The notes under the pieces are model-generated. The model had not been told where the DNA came from, did no database searches, and saw only the letters and a list, made by a program, of their open reading frames with translations. A program made the position numbers and the translations under genes. From Neostapfia colusana (lineage: Eukaryota; Streptophyta; Magnoliopsida; Poales; Poaceae): 64,000 nucleotides of DNA. Shown piece after piece: positions 32,967-43,427 of this stretch. The stretch is taken from the NCBI GenBank assembly GCA_030760725.1, contig JASWHV010000010.1:33981760-34045759 (forward strand), read 5' to 3'. Numbering within the stretch: the stretch's first letter is position 1; every line of letters starts with the position of its first letter.

Positions 32967-34037
32967 TGTCGAAGTGTTCGGTCGACACTTCCCCCGAACC
33001 TGCACTGGGCAGCCCGCGGAGGTTCTTTTTCAGAGGGGCTAGTCACTTGCGGAGAGCTTGAGCGTCTGGACGAGTTAGGAAGAGCTTGACACGGCGGGTT
33101 TTACGTGGTTCGGGCCGCCGGAGCGTAAAACCCTACGTCCACGGTGAGCTAAGGAGCTCGCTGTATTGCTTGCTGCTCAGAACCGGAGTCCTGAGCTTGA
33201 GGATGACTGATGTCTAGCGTATGAGTTGCGGGAGTGCGAACCCTTGCTAACGTTGCCTACCCGAGCCCTTTATAGTCCAAGACTCGGTTGGCTTACAAGG
33301 GGGGCCCGGGACCCGACAGGTGGTCCCGGGGAGATTGTCTGTTATCTACCGTATCTGCAGATATGCCGGTAGTTGTCTCTGGAGAAGGCTTTTGAGTCTT
33401 CGTCTTGCTGCCCTGCCCATGCCGCATGCTAGTCGTAGTGGTTGATGACGGCGGGAGCGGCATGGGATGTCCTGTCGCTGCGTTTATTGGCTGGCAAGCT
33501 CTGACACTGCGGCCAGTTTGTGATGTGACTGGGCGCAACGGCACCTGACAGAGGCGTGCTCCGCGTCTCCGCGTCTTGGGAAGGCGCGGGCCTTGAATAC
33601 CTTGTACGGGCAAGGTATGGGGCGTCTTTACGCCCGCTGCGTACCGCTCGGGGGCAGGCAGCACTCTTCTACTGGACACGCGGCGGGCCCGGAGCCCTCC
33701 TCAGAGGGGAGGGGGTCCGGCCCTGCAGGACAGTGGAGCCTTTGGATCTCTCCCCGCGGAGGGGGGGGTCCGGCTTCTGTTGGCCACGTGGCCGGCCCGG
33801 AGCTCTCCTCTGAGGAGAGGGAGTACCGGCCCCGCTGGACACGTGGCGCCTTCGGACCTCTCTCTCGCGGAGGGGGGAGGTCCGGCTTCTGTATGCCACG
33901 TGGCGGGCCCGGAGCTTTCCTCTGAGGAGAGGGAGGTCCGGCCCCGCCGGACGCGTGGCGCCTTCGGAGCTCTCCCTGCGGAGAAGGGCGAGTTCCTTAG
34001 GCATTTCCCCTGTGCGCGGGGGTACCCCATATCGCGG
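32967..34037 (-). repeat. Tat-4a 5' LTR, missing its first bases
   Basis: Reverse complement of the Tat-3/Tat-4b LTR family, with the TATA sequence near 33268-33274 and G-box modules between about 33680 and 33960. It ends at CCATATCGCGG (plus strand); the expected terminal bases ending in ACA are absent, so the junction with 34038 is not a clean integration end. Confidence 0.88.
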
Positions 34038-34428
34038 TGACCTTCGGAGCTCCGGATAGCTATAGGACAGAATACATTCTGTTCGACGTAGCAGAGATCG
34101 ACCTCCCCTTCAACGCCATAATTGGCAGGCCAGCCCTGTACCGATTCATGGCAGTAGCCCACTATGGCTACCTTGTCCTGAAGATGCCTACACAACAGGC
34201 GTCCTCAGGATTCGTGGAGACCGCACTGCTGCAGTGTCGGCCTTGGAAAAACTCCAAGCGCTTGCAACAGCTGGAGCGCCAGCCCCTTGCAGTGCACGCC
34301 ACCGTGCCTCTGTCGCAGCACCTCGAGTGCAACCCCTCGACGAGGGCGACGTCCCCTTAAAGGTTGTTCAAGTCGGCGCCGAAGCCACCCAGACCACCCG
34401 GGTAGTTGGGGGCCTGGATAGCAAATAG
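34038..34428 (+). pseudogene. pol: Tat protease C-terminal part
   Basis: VTFGAPDSYRTEYILFDVAE and AIIGRPALYRFMAVAHYGYL match the end of Tat retropepsin; the catalytic Asp lies upstream and is lost at the junction. Frame changes follow near 34200-34330, after which DEGDVPLKVVQVG is readable up to a TAG at 34426-34428. Confidence 0.75.
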
Positions 34429-35883
34429 GAAGGCGCGCTCGTCACCTTCCTCCGGCACAACGTTGACGTGTTTGCATGGCAGCCTTCACAGATGCCAGGG
34501 ATCCCTAGGGAGGTAATCGAGCACCACTTAAAGGTCTTCCCCGACGCCCGGCCAGTTCAGCAGAGGCCCCGCAAGCAGTCCATCGAGCGGCAAAACTTCA
34601 TTCACGAAGAAATCATGAAGCTGCTGGACGCTGGCTTCATACGGGAAGTCCACCACCCCCGGTGGTTGGCGAACCCCGTCGTTGTCCCGAAGGCCGGTGG
34701 GAAGCTCCGGATGTGCATCGACTACACCAGTCTCAATAAGGCATGTCCCAAAGATCCATTCCCTCTCCCTAGAATAGATCAAATAGTAGACTCGACATCA
34801 GGCTGCGATATGCTGTGCTTCCTAGACGCCTACTCGGGTTTCCATCAGATTCCCATGTCTAGAGAAGATGAAGAGCACACCTCCTTCATCGCAGTAGATG
34901 GCCTATATAGTTATGTCTCTATGCCTTATGGCCTAAAGAATGCTCTCCCCACCTTTGTGCGTGCAATGCACAAAACCTTCGGAGAGTTAATAAGAGACTT
35001 AGTTGAGGTGTACGTCGATGACATCGTCGTCAAGGTCAGGCAGAGTTCATCTTTGTTAGATAACCTGGCCTTAGTTTTTGACAAATTGCGCTCCACGCAC
35101 ACCAAGCTGAACCCTGACAAATGTGTGTTCGGCGTATCCTCTGGGAAGCTCTTAGGATTCCTGGTCTCACACCGGGGAATTGAGGCCAACCCAGAGAAGA
35201 TCAAGGCCATCAACTTGATGCGGCCTCCTTCCCGCATCAAAGATGTCCAGAAACTCACAGGATGTCTAGCCGCGCTGAGTCGGTTTATACCAAGGCTAGC
35301 GGAGCGGGCACTTCCCTTCTTTAAGCTCCTGCGCAAATCCGGTCCATTTGCCTGGACTGACGAAGCAGAAGAGGCTTTCCAGGAGTTGAAGCGACTCTTG
35401 ACGACCCTACCTATCATGGTAGCCCCAGAGCCCGGAGAGCATCTATTGCTCTACATCGCGGCGACAACTGAAGTGGTGAGTATGGTCCTCGTCGCAGAGC
35501 GGCCGGACCCCTCATCTTCACAGCCTGCTCCGGCAGAAGAAGACAGACACCAGGAGGCCCCGCAGGACCAAGACGGTCTCCCGGACCTCCAAGACAACCT
35601 CCCGGAGGTCCAGCGTGGCCTCCCGGACCTCCAAGACAACCCCCCGGGGGTCCAGTGGGACCCCCCGGGGGCCCAACGGGACCTCCCGGAGATCCGGCAG
35701 GACCCTCCGGAGCTCCCGGAGAACCAACGGGGCCCCCCGAAGGGCCAAGAAGGCTTAAGAGCTTCCGGGTTCCAACTCCCGGAAGCCCCCCTGGACCCAC
35801 TCACCTCCAGCGGGCCAGGGCCAATGGATGAAGACCTTCCAGACCTAAGAGAGAGGGTTCGAACCATCCAGAGACCTGTCTAG
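34429..35883 (+). pseudogene. pol: Tat reverse transcriptase and interrupted first RNase H
   Basis: Open frame (from a Met at 34468) with PREVIEHHLKVFPDARPV, the RT blocks LRMCIDYTSLNKACPKD, FLDAYSGFHQIPM, catalytic YVDD (VEVYVDDIVVK), LGFLVSHRGIEANPEK and LTGCLAALSRFI. The first RNase H starts at LLLYIAATTEVVSMVLVAE, where the usual catalytic Asp is not seen, and is then split by about 115 proline- and aspartate-rich residues before VQRPV. TAG at 35881-35883 falls within the conserved RPVYYISEV-like block. Degeneration of this first RNase H is a known trait of Tat elements with a second RNase H; the proline-rich insertion is not one I recognise. Confidence 0.85.
35505..35800 (+). repeat. In-frame proline-rich minisatellite inside the Tat RNase H
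   Basis: Imperfect short repeats around CTCCCGGACCTCCAAGACAA (about 15-45 bp spacing) encode PDLQDN, PEVQRG, PPGVQWD, PPGAQRD and similar units. All indels keep the RT frame. The antisense strand reads as long Gly-rich frames, which are shadows. Confidence 0.8.
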
Positions 35884-37262
35884 TACATCAGTGAAGTACT
35901 TCACGATGCCAAGACAAGGTACCTAGAAGTCCACAAGCTGCTGTATGCAGTGCTCGTGGCGTCCAGGAAGCTCCGCCACTACTTTCAGGATCACCGGGTC
36001 TCGGTAGTCACCTCCTATCCGCTGAAGACGATCCTTCACAGCCCCCATGCGACTGGCAACGTCGCTAAATGGGCAGCGGAGCTGGCGGAGTTCGAGCTGG
36101 ACTTACTTCCTCGCCATGCAGTCAAAAGCCAAGTGCTGGCTGACTTTGTGGCAGAGTGGACACCAACGAAGGCTGACCCAAGGGGCCACGAAGACGGTGA
36201 ACCAGAGCACCGAGCTCCGGTCTTCACCGAGCCCCACTGGACGCTCTTCTTCGACGGCTCCTCACGAAAGCAGGGGGCCGGTGCCGGCGTACTGCTTCTC
36301 ATGCCATCGGGGGAGCAGTTTGGGTACATGGTGCGTCTCAATTTCAAGGCAACCAACAACATGGCAGAGTATGAAGCACTCATCTTTGGCCTACAGACAG
36401 CCCTGTCTCTGGGCGCTCGCCAGTTGTTGGCACAGGGCGACTCCCAGCTGGTTATCAAGCAAGTTAAGGGCGAATGCTCCTGCAATGACCCACAGCTAGC
36501 TGCTTATCTGCTTCACGTGCAGATGTTGGAGAAAGACTTCCTCCCCATGGACCTGCGCCACGTACCACGCGCTGGCAATGCCGCAGCCGACGACCTTTCA
36601 ACGAAGGCTTCCACCGGAGCTCCCGTGCCCGAAGGAGTCTTGGAGAGGATGTTGCTGCGGCACATAGCCCGTCCCGCCGAGCCGGGCGAAGGGGGCAGGA
36701 CCAGCACCTCAAAGCTGGCGGTCCCGGCGGCCCTGCAACCATGGATGCCGCCAAGGATCGTAAGCGTCACTGGGGACTCCGTGCAACCCAGCGCTCAAGA
36801 TCCAGGAGCTCAAGTCAGACCCGATGCATGGATCACAGAGATCCGGGACTACTTGAAAGACAACATCCTCCCTGATGAACATGCAACCGCTGAACGGATC
36901 GTGCGTATGGCTAAGAGATACGCGCTGGTAGAAGGGGATCTCTACCGGCGTGGCGGCAACCATGTCCTATTGCGGTGCATAACCCAGGGGGAAGGCTGCG
37001 ACTTGCTCACTGAGATCCATGGAGGCGAATGTGGGAGTCACTCTTCCTCACGCAGGCTTGTCGGTAAATCCTTCTGGCATGGCTTCTACTGGCCGACAGC
37101 ACTCCAGGATGCCGTCAAGATGGTCGAGAGCTGCAAGGCGTGCCAGTTCCACGCCAAGCAGATCCATACACTGGCTCAGGCGGTACAGATGATCCCACCC
37201 TCGTGGCCATTTGCCGTGTGGGGGTTGGACATCCTGGGACCATTCCCCAGAGCCTTCGTGGG
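35884..37262 (+). pseudogene. pol: Tat RNase H end, second (archaeal-type) RNase H and integrase N-terminus
   Basis: After the stop the same frame continues YISEVLHDAKTRY and LLYAVLVASRKLRHYF (end of first RNase H), a linker, then a full second RNase H: Asp in LFFDGSSRKQ, Glu in MAEYEALIFGL, Asp in QGDSQLVIKQ and Asp in NAAADDLST, the complete D-E-D-D set. This domain is diagnostic of the Tat lineage. The integrase N-terminus follows (GGECGSHSSSRRLVGK, CKACQFHAKQ). A frame change near 37260 ends it inside the core, just after WGLDILGPFPRA. Confidence 0.87.
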
Positions 37263-37751
37263 ATTCGGTACCTCTATGTCGCCATCGACAAGTTCACCAA
37301 GTGGCCGGAAGCCGCACCAGTTGTCACCATCAACAAGCAGTCAGCAGTAAAGTTCATCAAGTCGATTGTCTGCCAGTTTGGGGTCCCGAACAGAATCATC
37401 ACTGACAACGGGACCCGGTTCACCAGCGCATCCGTCCAAGACTACTGCGAAGACCTCGGCACCCAGGTGTGCTATGCCTCTGTTGCTCACCCAAAGAGCA
37501 ATGGACAAGTCGAGACGGCCAACGCCAAGATTCTTCGGGGCCTCAAGACCCGCACCTATGCCAGCCTGAAGAAACATGGTGCCAATTGGGTGGACGAGCT
37601 TCCGAACACACTATGGGCTAACCGGACATCCCAGAGCCGGGCCACCGGAGAGACACCCTTCTTCATGGTGTATGGGGCCGAAGCTGTGCTTCCCCCAGAG
37701 ATCACCATGAAGTCTCACCGTGTCCGAGCTTACAACGAAGCCGCACAGGAC
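37255..37751 (+). pseudogene. pol: Tat integrase core, broken off by Tat-4b
   Basis: In the shifted frame: LYVAIDKFTKWPEAAP, IITDNGTRFTS (second core Asp), HPKSNGQVETANAKIL (Glu), and TPFFMVYGAEAVLPPEI. It stops in RVRAYNEAAQD, where the Tat-4b LTR begins. The remaining C-terminus should lie beyond the right end of Tat-4b, outside the window. Confidence 0.85.
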
Positions 37752-38805
37752 TGTCTGTACCACGATATGGGGTACCCCCGCGCACAGGGAAAAATGCCTA
37801 AGGATCTCGCCCTTCTCCACAGGGAGAGCTCCGAAGGCGCCACGCATCCAGCGAGGCCAGATCTCCCTGTCCTCAGAGGAGAGCTCCGGGCTCGCCACGT
37901 GGCCTGCAGAAGCCGGACCTCCCCCCTCTGCGGGGGAGAGGTCTGAGGGCCCCACATGTCCAGCGGGGCCGGACCTCCCTCTCGTCAGAGGGGAGCTCCG
38001 GGGCCGCCACGTGGCCGACAAAAGCCAAACCTCCCCCCCCCCACGGGGAGAGGTCCGAAGGCTCCACGTGTCCTGCGGGGCCGGACCCCCCCTCTCTCCT
38101 CTGAGGAGAGCTCCGGGCCCGCCACGTGTCCAACAGAAGAGTGCTGTCTGCCCCTGAGCGGTAGGCAGCGGGCGTAAAGACGCCACATACCTTACCCGTA
38201 CAAGGTATTCAAGGCCCGCTCCTTCCCAAGATGCGGAGACGCGGAGCACAGACTGGCGCGCGGCGTCAGAACCTGCCAGCCAATAAACACAGCGACAAGA
38301 CATCCCCAGCCGCCTCCACCGTCATCAACCACTACGACTAGCATGCGGCATGGGCAGGGCGGCAAGACGAAGACTCAGAAGCCTTCGCCAGATACAACTA
38401 CCGGCATAACTGCAGATACGGTATTCGGCAGGAAATCTCCCTGGGACCACATGTCGGGTCCCGGGCCCCCCCTTGTAAGCCACACGAGCCTTGGACTATA
38501 AAAGGCTCGGGTAGGTGACATTAGCAGGGGTTCGCACTCCAGCAACTCATACGATAGGCATAACTCATCCTCAAGCTCAGGACTCCGGTTCTGGGCAACA
38601 AGCAATACAGCGAGCTCCTCAGCTCACCATGGATGTAGGGTTTTACGCTCCGGCGGCCCGAACCACGTAAAACTCGCCGTGTCAAGCTCCTCCCTAACTC
38701 GTCCCTACGATCAAGCTTTCCGCAAGTGACTAGCCCCTCCGAAAAAGAACCTCCGCGGGCTGCCCAGTGCAGGTCCAGGGGAAGTGTCGACCACACACTT
38801 CGACA
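37752..38805 (+). repeat. Tat-4b 5' LTR (1054 bp)
   Basis: Starts TGTCTGTACCACGATATGG (a variant of the Tat-3 start) and ends CTTCGACA, followed by TTTGGCGCGCCAGGTAGG. It has the six G-box modules between about 37835 and 38130 and TATAAAAG at 38497-38504. Confidence 0.9.
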
Positions 38806-38862
38806 TTTGGCGCGCCAGGTAGGGGGCTTTTCCCTTGCGCGACGAGTTTCCGCCAACGAAGA

Positions 38863-40476
38863 TGACCAAGCTTCCTTCAGCGGCAAACTCTCCGCCCCCA
38901 CGTTCACGGCGAACCGTGACCAGCAGGGAGTACGTGTCGACACACTCAGGACGGAGTGTGTCGGCGCAAGCTGGTAGCCAGCAGCCGACTCCGGCAAACC
39001 GACTCTGGCAATGCAGGCTCCAACCAGCGTCAGATCTTCTGCAGCGCTAAGCGTGCCCCACGGGGGTGCGCTAGCTGCAGCAAGAGCACTACTGCGCAAT
39101 CCACCTACTGAGGTTGCACCCTACTCGGTGACCCAACAGTAGATTTGCGAGGTGGACCGTCTCGTCGTCACCGCCGCAAACCCTCGACTTCGGCGGGGAC
39201 GACACTCCGGCCAACCGGCGGTGTCGCTGACGCACACGCCAACGGTTGACGGGCAGACAGCGGACTCCAGCTCCACCAGGCTTCCGTCGACGGACCTGAG
39301 GACAGAGCTGGAACGGTGCCACTTGGGCCAGGATGCCCGGGTGTATCTCGAGCGACGTCGAGAAAGGCGTCGCAACCAAGAGGCTGGCGACAGCGTGACG
39401 TCGGCCTCGACCCAGCCTGAATAGCAGATTTTCGCCATGCGATCTCTGCCCCAGGCATACGCCGCGCAGCATATGCCACAACCATATGCCCTGCAATTGG
39501 CGCCCCCGGTCTATGGCGCAGCCTTGCCCATACCGGGGTACACCGTGCCAACGGCAAACCAAGCGTTCGCGGCACCAACACCTGCAGCAACAGGGGCAGG
39601 ATGTGCGGCCCTGGCACCCCACCTTCGCTTCGCGAGGTGGCCGCGCAAGTTTCGGCCGCACCTGCCCGAGAAGTACGACGGCAGCGTCAACCCGGCGGAG
39701 TTCCTCCAGATCTATTCCACCGCCGTACTTGCCCCATGAGGCGATGAGGCCGTCATGGCCAACTACTTCCCTCTCGCCTTGACCGGTCCAGCCCGGTCTT
39801 GGCTCATGAACCTCCCCCAGTGTTCCATAACTTCCTGGGGAGAGCTCTGCCGGCAGTTTATTGCCAACTTCGTCAGTTCCTACACCCGGCCTGGCACGGA
39901 GCTCGACCTCCACGCCATCAAGCAACAACCTGGGGAGTCATTGCGTTCCTTCATCCAGCGGTTCTCCCAGGTACGCAACACCATCCCGCACATTCAAAGT
40001 GCTTCTGTGGTGGTAGCGTTCCGGCAGGGAGTGCGGGACGTGAAGATGCTTGAGAAACTCGCGACCAGAGAGGTCCGCGTCGTCTCCGAGCTCTTCAGCC
40101 TGGCGGACAAGTGCGCCAGAGCAGCCGAAGGGCGGAACTGGCACTCTCTGCCAGCCTCCGAGTCAGGAGGGCAGCCTGGGTCCGGCGCTGCTTCCTATGG
40201 AGGTGACAAGAAGGCCAAGAATCGCGGGAGTGGCAAGATGAAGTCATCGGCCGCGGCTCCCGTTGCCGCAGCAGCGGCACCCAGTGGTGCTCGGGGGCCG
40301 CGCCCCGACAAAAGGCCGCGACAGTCATCGGCTCCAGATGGTGACCAAGGCGAGCTGTGCCCCATGCATGGCACCAGCAATCATACTGCTGCCGAGTGCT
40401 GGGACATCCAGAGGCTCGCAGAGCGCTTCCGCAAAGGGAGGCAGCTGAGAGCCGATGGGCCGCCCCTCCCTCAGAG
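38863..40476 (+). pseudogene. gag: Tat-4b gag, 5' part
   Basis: The ATG (MTKLPSAANSPPPRS) is followed by frame changes and stops in the N-terminal linker (near 39050, 39142 and 39421). Capsid is preserved from about 39650: KYDGSVNPAEFLQIYST, a stop near 39737, ANYFPLALTGPARSW, GELCRQFIANFVSSY, LADKCARAAEGRNWHS. A Lys/Arg-rich segment and CPMHGTSNHTAAECWDIQ follow. Interrupted by Tek-5 after CGCCCCTCCCTCAGAG. Confidence 0.83.
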
Positions 40477-40626
40477 TGTGACACCCTCATCTCGGGTGTC
40501 AGCATATGTTCATGTTTTATGAAGAAGAAAAACATTTTAAGGAAAGAAGGAACAGAGACAAGTATCAAAAGGATAGCCAATAATGCTCTCCGAGAGCACC
40601 GAAGGCAACTTCCACGGCCAGCAGAC

Positions 40627-41138
40627 CACGTGGCGTGTTCAGAGCTCATCCCCGAGAAATTGGGAGAGGTCCGCCGCTAAACTGGCTACGTGGCAGGCTC
40701 GGGGGTCACCTCCGCAATTGGAAAGAGGTCCGACCCTGTGGGACACGTGCTGCCCGCGGAGATAGCCTCTGCAGAAGAAGCAAAGACATTTTTTATAGGA
40801 CACGTGTCATCCCCGGAGCTAGTCTTCGCGGAAATAAGAGGGCCAGTCGCGGGGGATACGTGTCAATCTCGGAGCTCATCTCAGAGAAGTCCGGATCTAT
40901 CGAACATGTGTCGCCACCGGAGCTTATCACCGGAAGGTCCGTCGTAGCTAAACACGTGGCGTGCGCGGAGCTCGTCTCCGAAGAATAGGGAGGTCTCGCT
41001 CGTGACACGTGGCACAACCGGAGCTCGTCTCTACGGGAGAAGAGATACCAGGCTCGAAAGGACACGTGGAGCTTCCGGAGCTCATCACCGCGGAGGTAAC
41101 GAGTCTGGAGCGGTTTTTACACGTGAAGATACGGGTAC
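40627..41138 (+). promoter_or_regulatory. Ten-unit CACGTG-N8-GGAGCT array in Tek-5 U3
   Basis: G-box or variant cores start at 40627, 40687 (TACGTG), 40744, 40801, 40857 (TACGTG), 40905 (CATGTG), 40953, 41007, 41063 and 41120, spaced 48-60 bp. At exactly eight bases after most cores stands GGAGCT (AGAGCT at the first; decayed at 40687 and 40744). It lies 130-630 bp upstream of the TATA box. CACGTG is a bZIP/bHLH target in plants; ABA, light or stress response is an inference. Second copy in the 3' LTR at 48503-49001. Confidence 0.78.
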
Positions 41139-41258
41139 GCAACGGAAACCGATCTAAACTCCACGATGTTACCGAAGATAAGACGTCAGGATCTAACAAA
41201 GATCTGAATGAGAATCTTATTTGGGATCCGATCAGATTAGGACTCTTCTCTTCCCAAT

Positions 41259-41267
41259 TATAAATAG
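41259..41267 (+). promoter_or_regulatory. TATA box of Tek-5 5' LTR
   Basis: TATAAATAG about 130 bp after the G-box array. The 3' LTR copy is at 49135-49143; the same sequence in Tek-2 is on the minus strand at 26231-26238 and 10881-10888. Confidence 0.7.
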
Positions 41268-42543
41268 AACCCAAAACCTCTGGCCGAAACCACGAATTTC
41301 TCTTTCAACTCCTGAGCCGACGACTTAGAGCCCTAGCCCTAACTTGCCGAGCAAAACATCGCTGAAGCACAACAAGGGAGATCATCGGAGGAGAACCCAG
41401 CGGTCTGAGGAGGACCCCGAAGACAAGAAGAACGTGAGGTAGGACTTCAATACCACCTTACGACATCATGTTGTTCATCTCTTTGCGTCTGTTCTTCGAT
41501 TCCTTTCGAACAGAAGACTTTTCGTGGGCAGAACACTCGATGATCAGTTTGATCTAAAGACAAGATCATCGCCACATTCATCTTTGATCTGAACACCTCT
41601 GACCATGCAATCCATGCAAGAACACCAGATCAATCTAATAGAACTAATCGTAGGATAGCATGCATGTGCATCATCGCATCTAGTTTAGGGTTTGTGCATG
41701 ATATTGATTGCTGTGAATTTGTGTGCACGTGAATCCTACATAGCAGGACAAACTCAGGAAGCTGTCTACGACGAGCTGCAGCAACAAGGTTTTGAGAATC
41801 AAGAAAAACCGGAACCGCAAGAACAAGGCAAGTGCTCCTTGACCATGTTGATCCTATGTTTTGGGTAAAAATATTTTGTTTTGCGAAAAGGTGTGTGTGC
41901 TGAGTCAAACATGATGGGAAACCTTTTTATAGGAGTTTACTAGTTTTTGTTAAACCACCCTTGTCGCCTGAGAAGTTTATGAGTCGGGTATGGTTTTTGC
42001 TTTATGTTTCGCTGAGTCTCTGGGATCGGGAAGCGAGATAGATGTGTCTAGCTAACTGCACTCGTACTGATAATAAGTAACTGATGAGGTTAATAAACAT
42101 GGATCGGAGGGAGATCTAGGCAAGCCTGGGTTTGTGTATGAGGTAGCATGAGATGGTGGTTTTACTTGCCGTAGATCTAAGGACCGGTTCATGCATGCAC
42201 ATGCCAGGATAATAGTGCCACCACAAGGCCAAGTATGGGTGCGGCTTAGCTGAGTAATTAGGTAAGTTGCTAGAGTGTTATGTACTGTGGAAGGCGCGGG
42301 GAATGGGAGTCGAGTGAGGACTGCCCTGGGAACTGCATGGCACAAGAGGGGGCCCGTGGGTGGGAGAATTGGAGATTCTAGCCTGCCGGTGAAACCTTAG
42401 TGAGTGCATACATCTAGTATCCCCTTTATAAAAGCTATTTTGTGATCTCTTGACCATACACCGACGGATGTGTACTGGTAAAATGGAGGTTCTGCAGTCG
42501 CCGACGGGTGACGAAATCACAAACTTGTGGGTACAGAGGTGCA

Positions 42544-42588
42544 AACTCTGCAGAGTTATTAAAACTATCATGATAGCCGAGCTTACGG
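42544..42588 (+). promoter_or_regulatory. Palindrome cluster in Tek-5 5' LTR
   Basis: AACTCTGCAGAGTT (42544-42557) and CTATCATGATAG (42565-42576) are perfect palindromes, followed by the weaker CCGAGCTTACGG (42577-42588). 3' LTR copy at 50297-50329. Confidence 0.62.
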
Positions 42589-43015
42589 TCACGAGCACCT
42601 GGCTAAACTGCCATGATTAGATGGCATGGTTATTGGAATGGTTATTGGGAAGGTTCTTGGTTATGGTTATTGATTATGGTTTGGTTTGGGACTGTGGAGT
42701 CCGGGAGATGAGATGGTTGCATGACTAATGGGTCATGACATGAGGTTGGCCTCGGTGCGAGACGAGGTTGTTTTATGAGGTGAGATGGTAGCGAATACGA
42801 GGAGGTATTCGTGAGTATGAATAAAAGATTGGTTAATGTTCGGATGGAACACGGGAAGTGATGAAGGTATCTTGGTAATTTAATACATGTTGGGATTACA
42901 TTTAAACTTAAGTTGTTGTTTTATCATGGTTTTTACAGAACTGCTTTTCTGCAAATAAACCTTTTATGCCTACCTTGTTTATGAGCTGCATATCATGTGT
43001 TTTCCCGCACTTGCT

Positions 43016-43033
43016 GAGTACATCATTGTACTA
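43016..43033 (+). promoter_or_regulatory. Conserved LTR hairpin, Tek-5 version
   Basis: GAGTACA/TGTACTC stem with loop TCAT, flanked by ACTTGCT and AAACTTGC; the 5' copy has one change at the stem base. The intact form is at 50769-50786, and the Tek-2 form at 24464-24481 on the minus strand. Confidence 0.65.
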
Positions 43034-43412
43034 AAACTTGCATTATTATTTCTTCATCAACAGCAAGAGAGGACTACTATGAAGACTGAGTAGAGCATTA
43101 TGGCGTGTGATCTGTTCTCAACCTTGCCTGTGGAGGGAGTAGAGATGGAGCCACTTCTGCTTAGTTTTGCTTCCGCATTAGTTTTTGCTTTCGCATTTAA
43201 ATAAGGACTTCCGCTGCATAGAATTAAGATTTCCGCTGTGAGCATGAGTCCAAGACTCATGAGGTGTTGTAATAAACTCTGTTATTCGTGGTAATATATA
43301 ATCTGAATTCAGTTTGTGAAACGTATCTGTATGTGTGATGAACATCCTGGGCACACATATGCATTAGTTCTCGGTTCCGTGGCTTTCCACAGAATTGAGG
43401 GCGTCACAGATT

Positions 43413-43427
43413 TGGTATCAGAGCCAC
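43413..43427 (+). other. Tek-5 primer-binding site (initiator tRNA-Met)
   Basis: TGGTATCAGAGCCAC four bases after the LTR end. The remaining leader to 43841 holds no ORF0, and ends CTCTCTCACAG directly before the gag ATG. Confidence 0.92.

Larger units (their letters stand above)
31042..34037 (-). mobile_element. Tat-4a: 5' LTR and gag of a Tat element, minus orientation
   Basis: Read on the minus strand: LTR (34037 to 32967), PBS-like TTTGGTGCGCCAGGTAAGGG, gag, then truncation at 31042 by the Tek-6-family LTR. The LTR lacks its first nine bases, and its outer end is fused head to head with the plus-strand Tat pol remnant. Confidence 0.85.
34038..37751 (+). mobile_element. Tat pol remnant (protease to integrase), plus orientation
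   Basis: A truncated Tat-lineage pol without LTRs: protease end, RT, degenerate first RNase H, second archaeal-type RNase H and most of integrase. It is bounded on the left by the defective Tat-4a LTR end and on the right by the Tat-4b LTR start. Probably the oldest layer of this part of the window. Confidence 0.85.
40477..43408 (+). repeat. Tek-5 5' LTR (2932 bp)
   Basis: Starts TGTGACACCC, ends GGGCGTCACA. Contents in order: G-box array (40627-41138), TATA box, an untranslated region, the palindrome cluster (42544-42588), the hairpin (43016-43033) and a poly(A)-type signal (43271-43276). The small frames inside match those of the other LTR copies. Confidence 0.95.

Noticed and set aside
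35414..35867. Collagen-like Gly/Pro-rich frames on the minus strand
   Set aside because: They are the antisense of the in-frame minisatellite within RT/RNase H; composition explains them.
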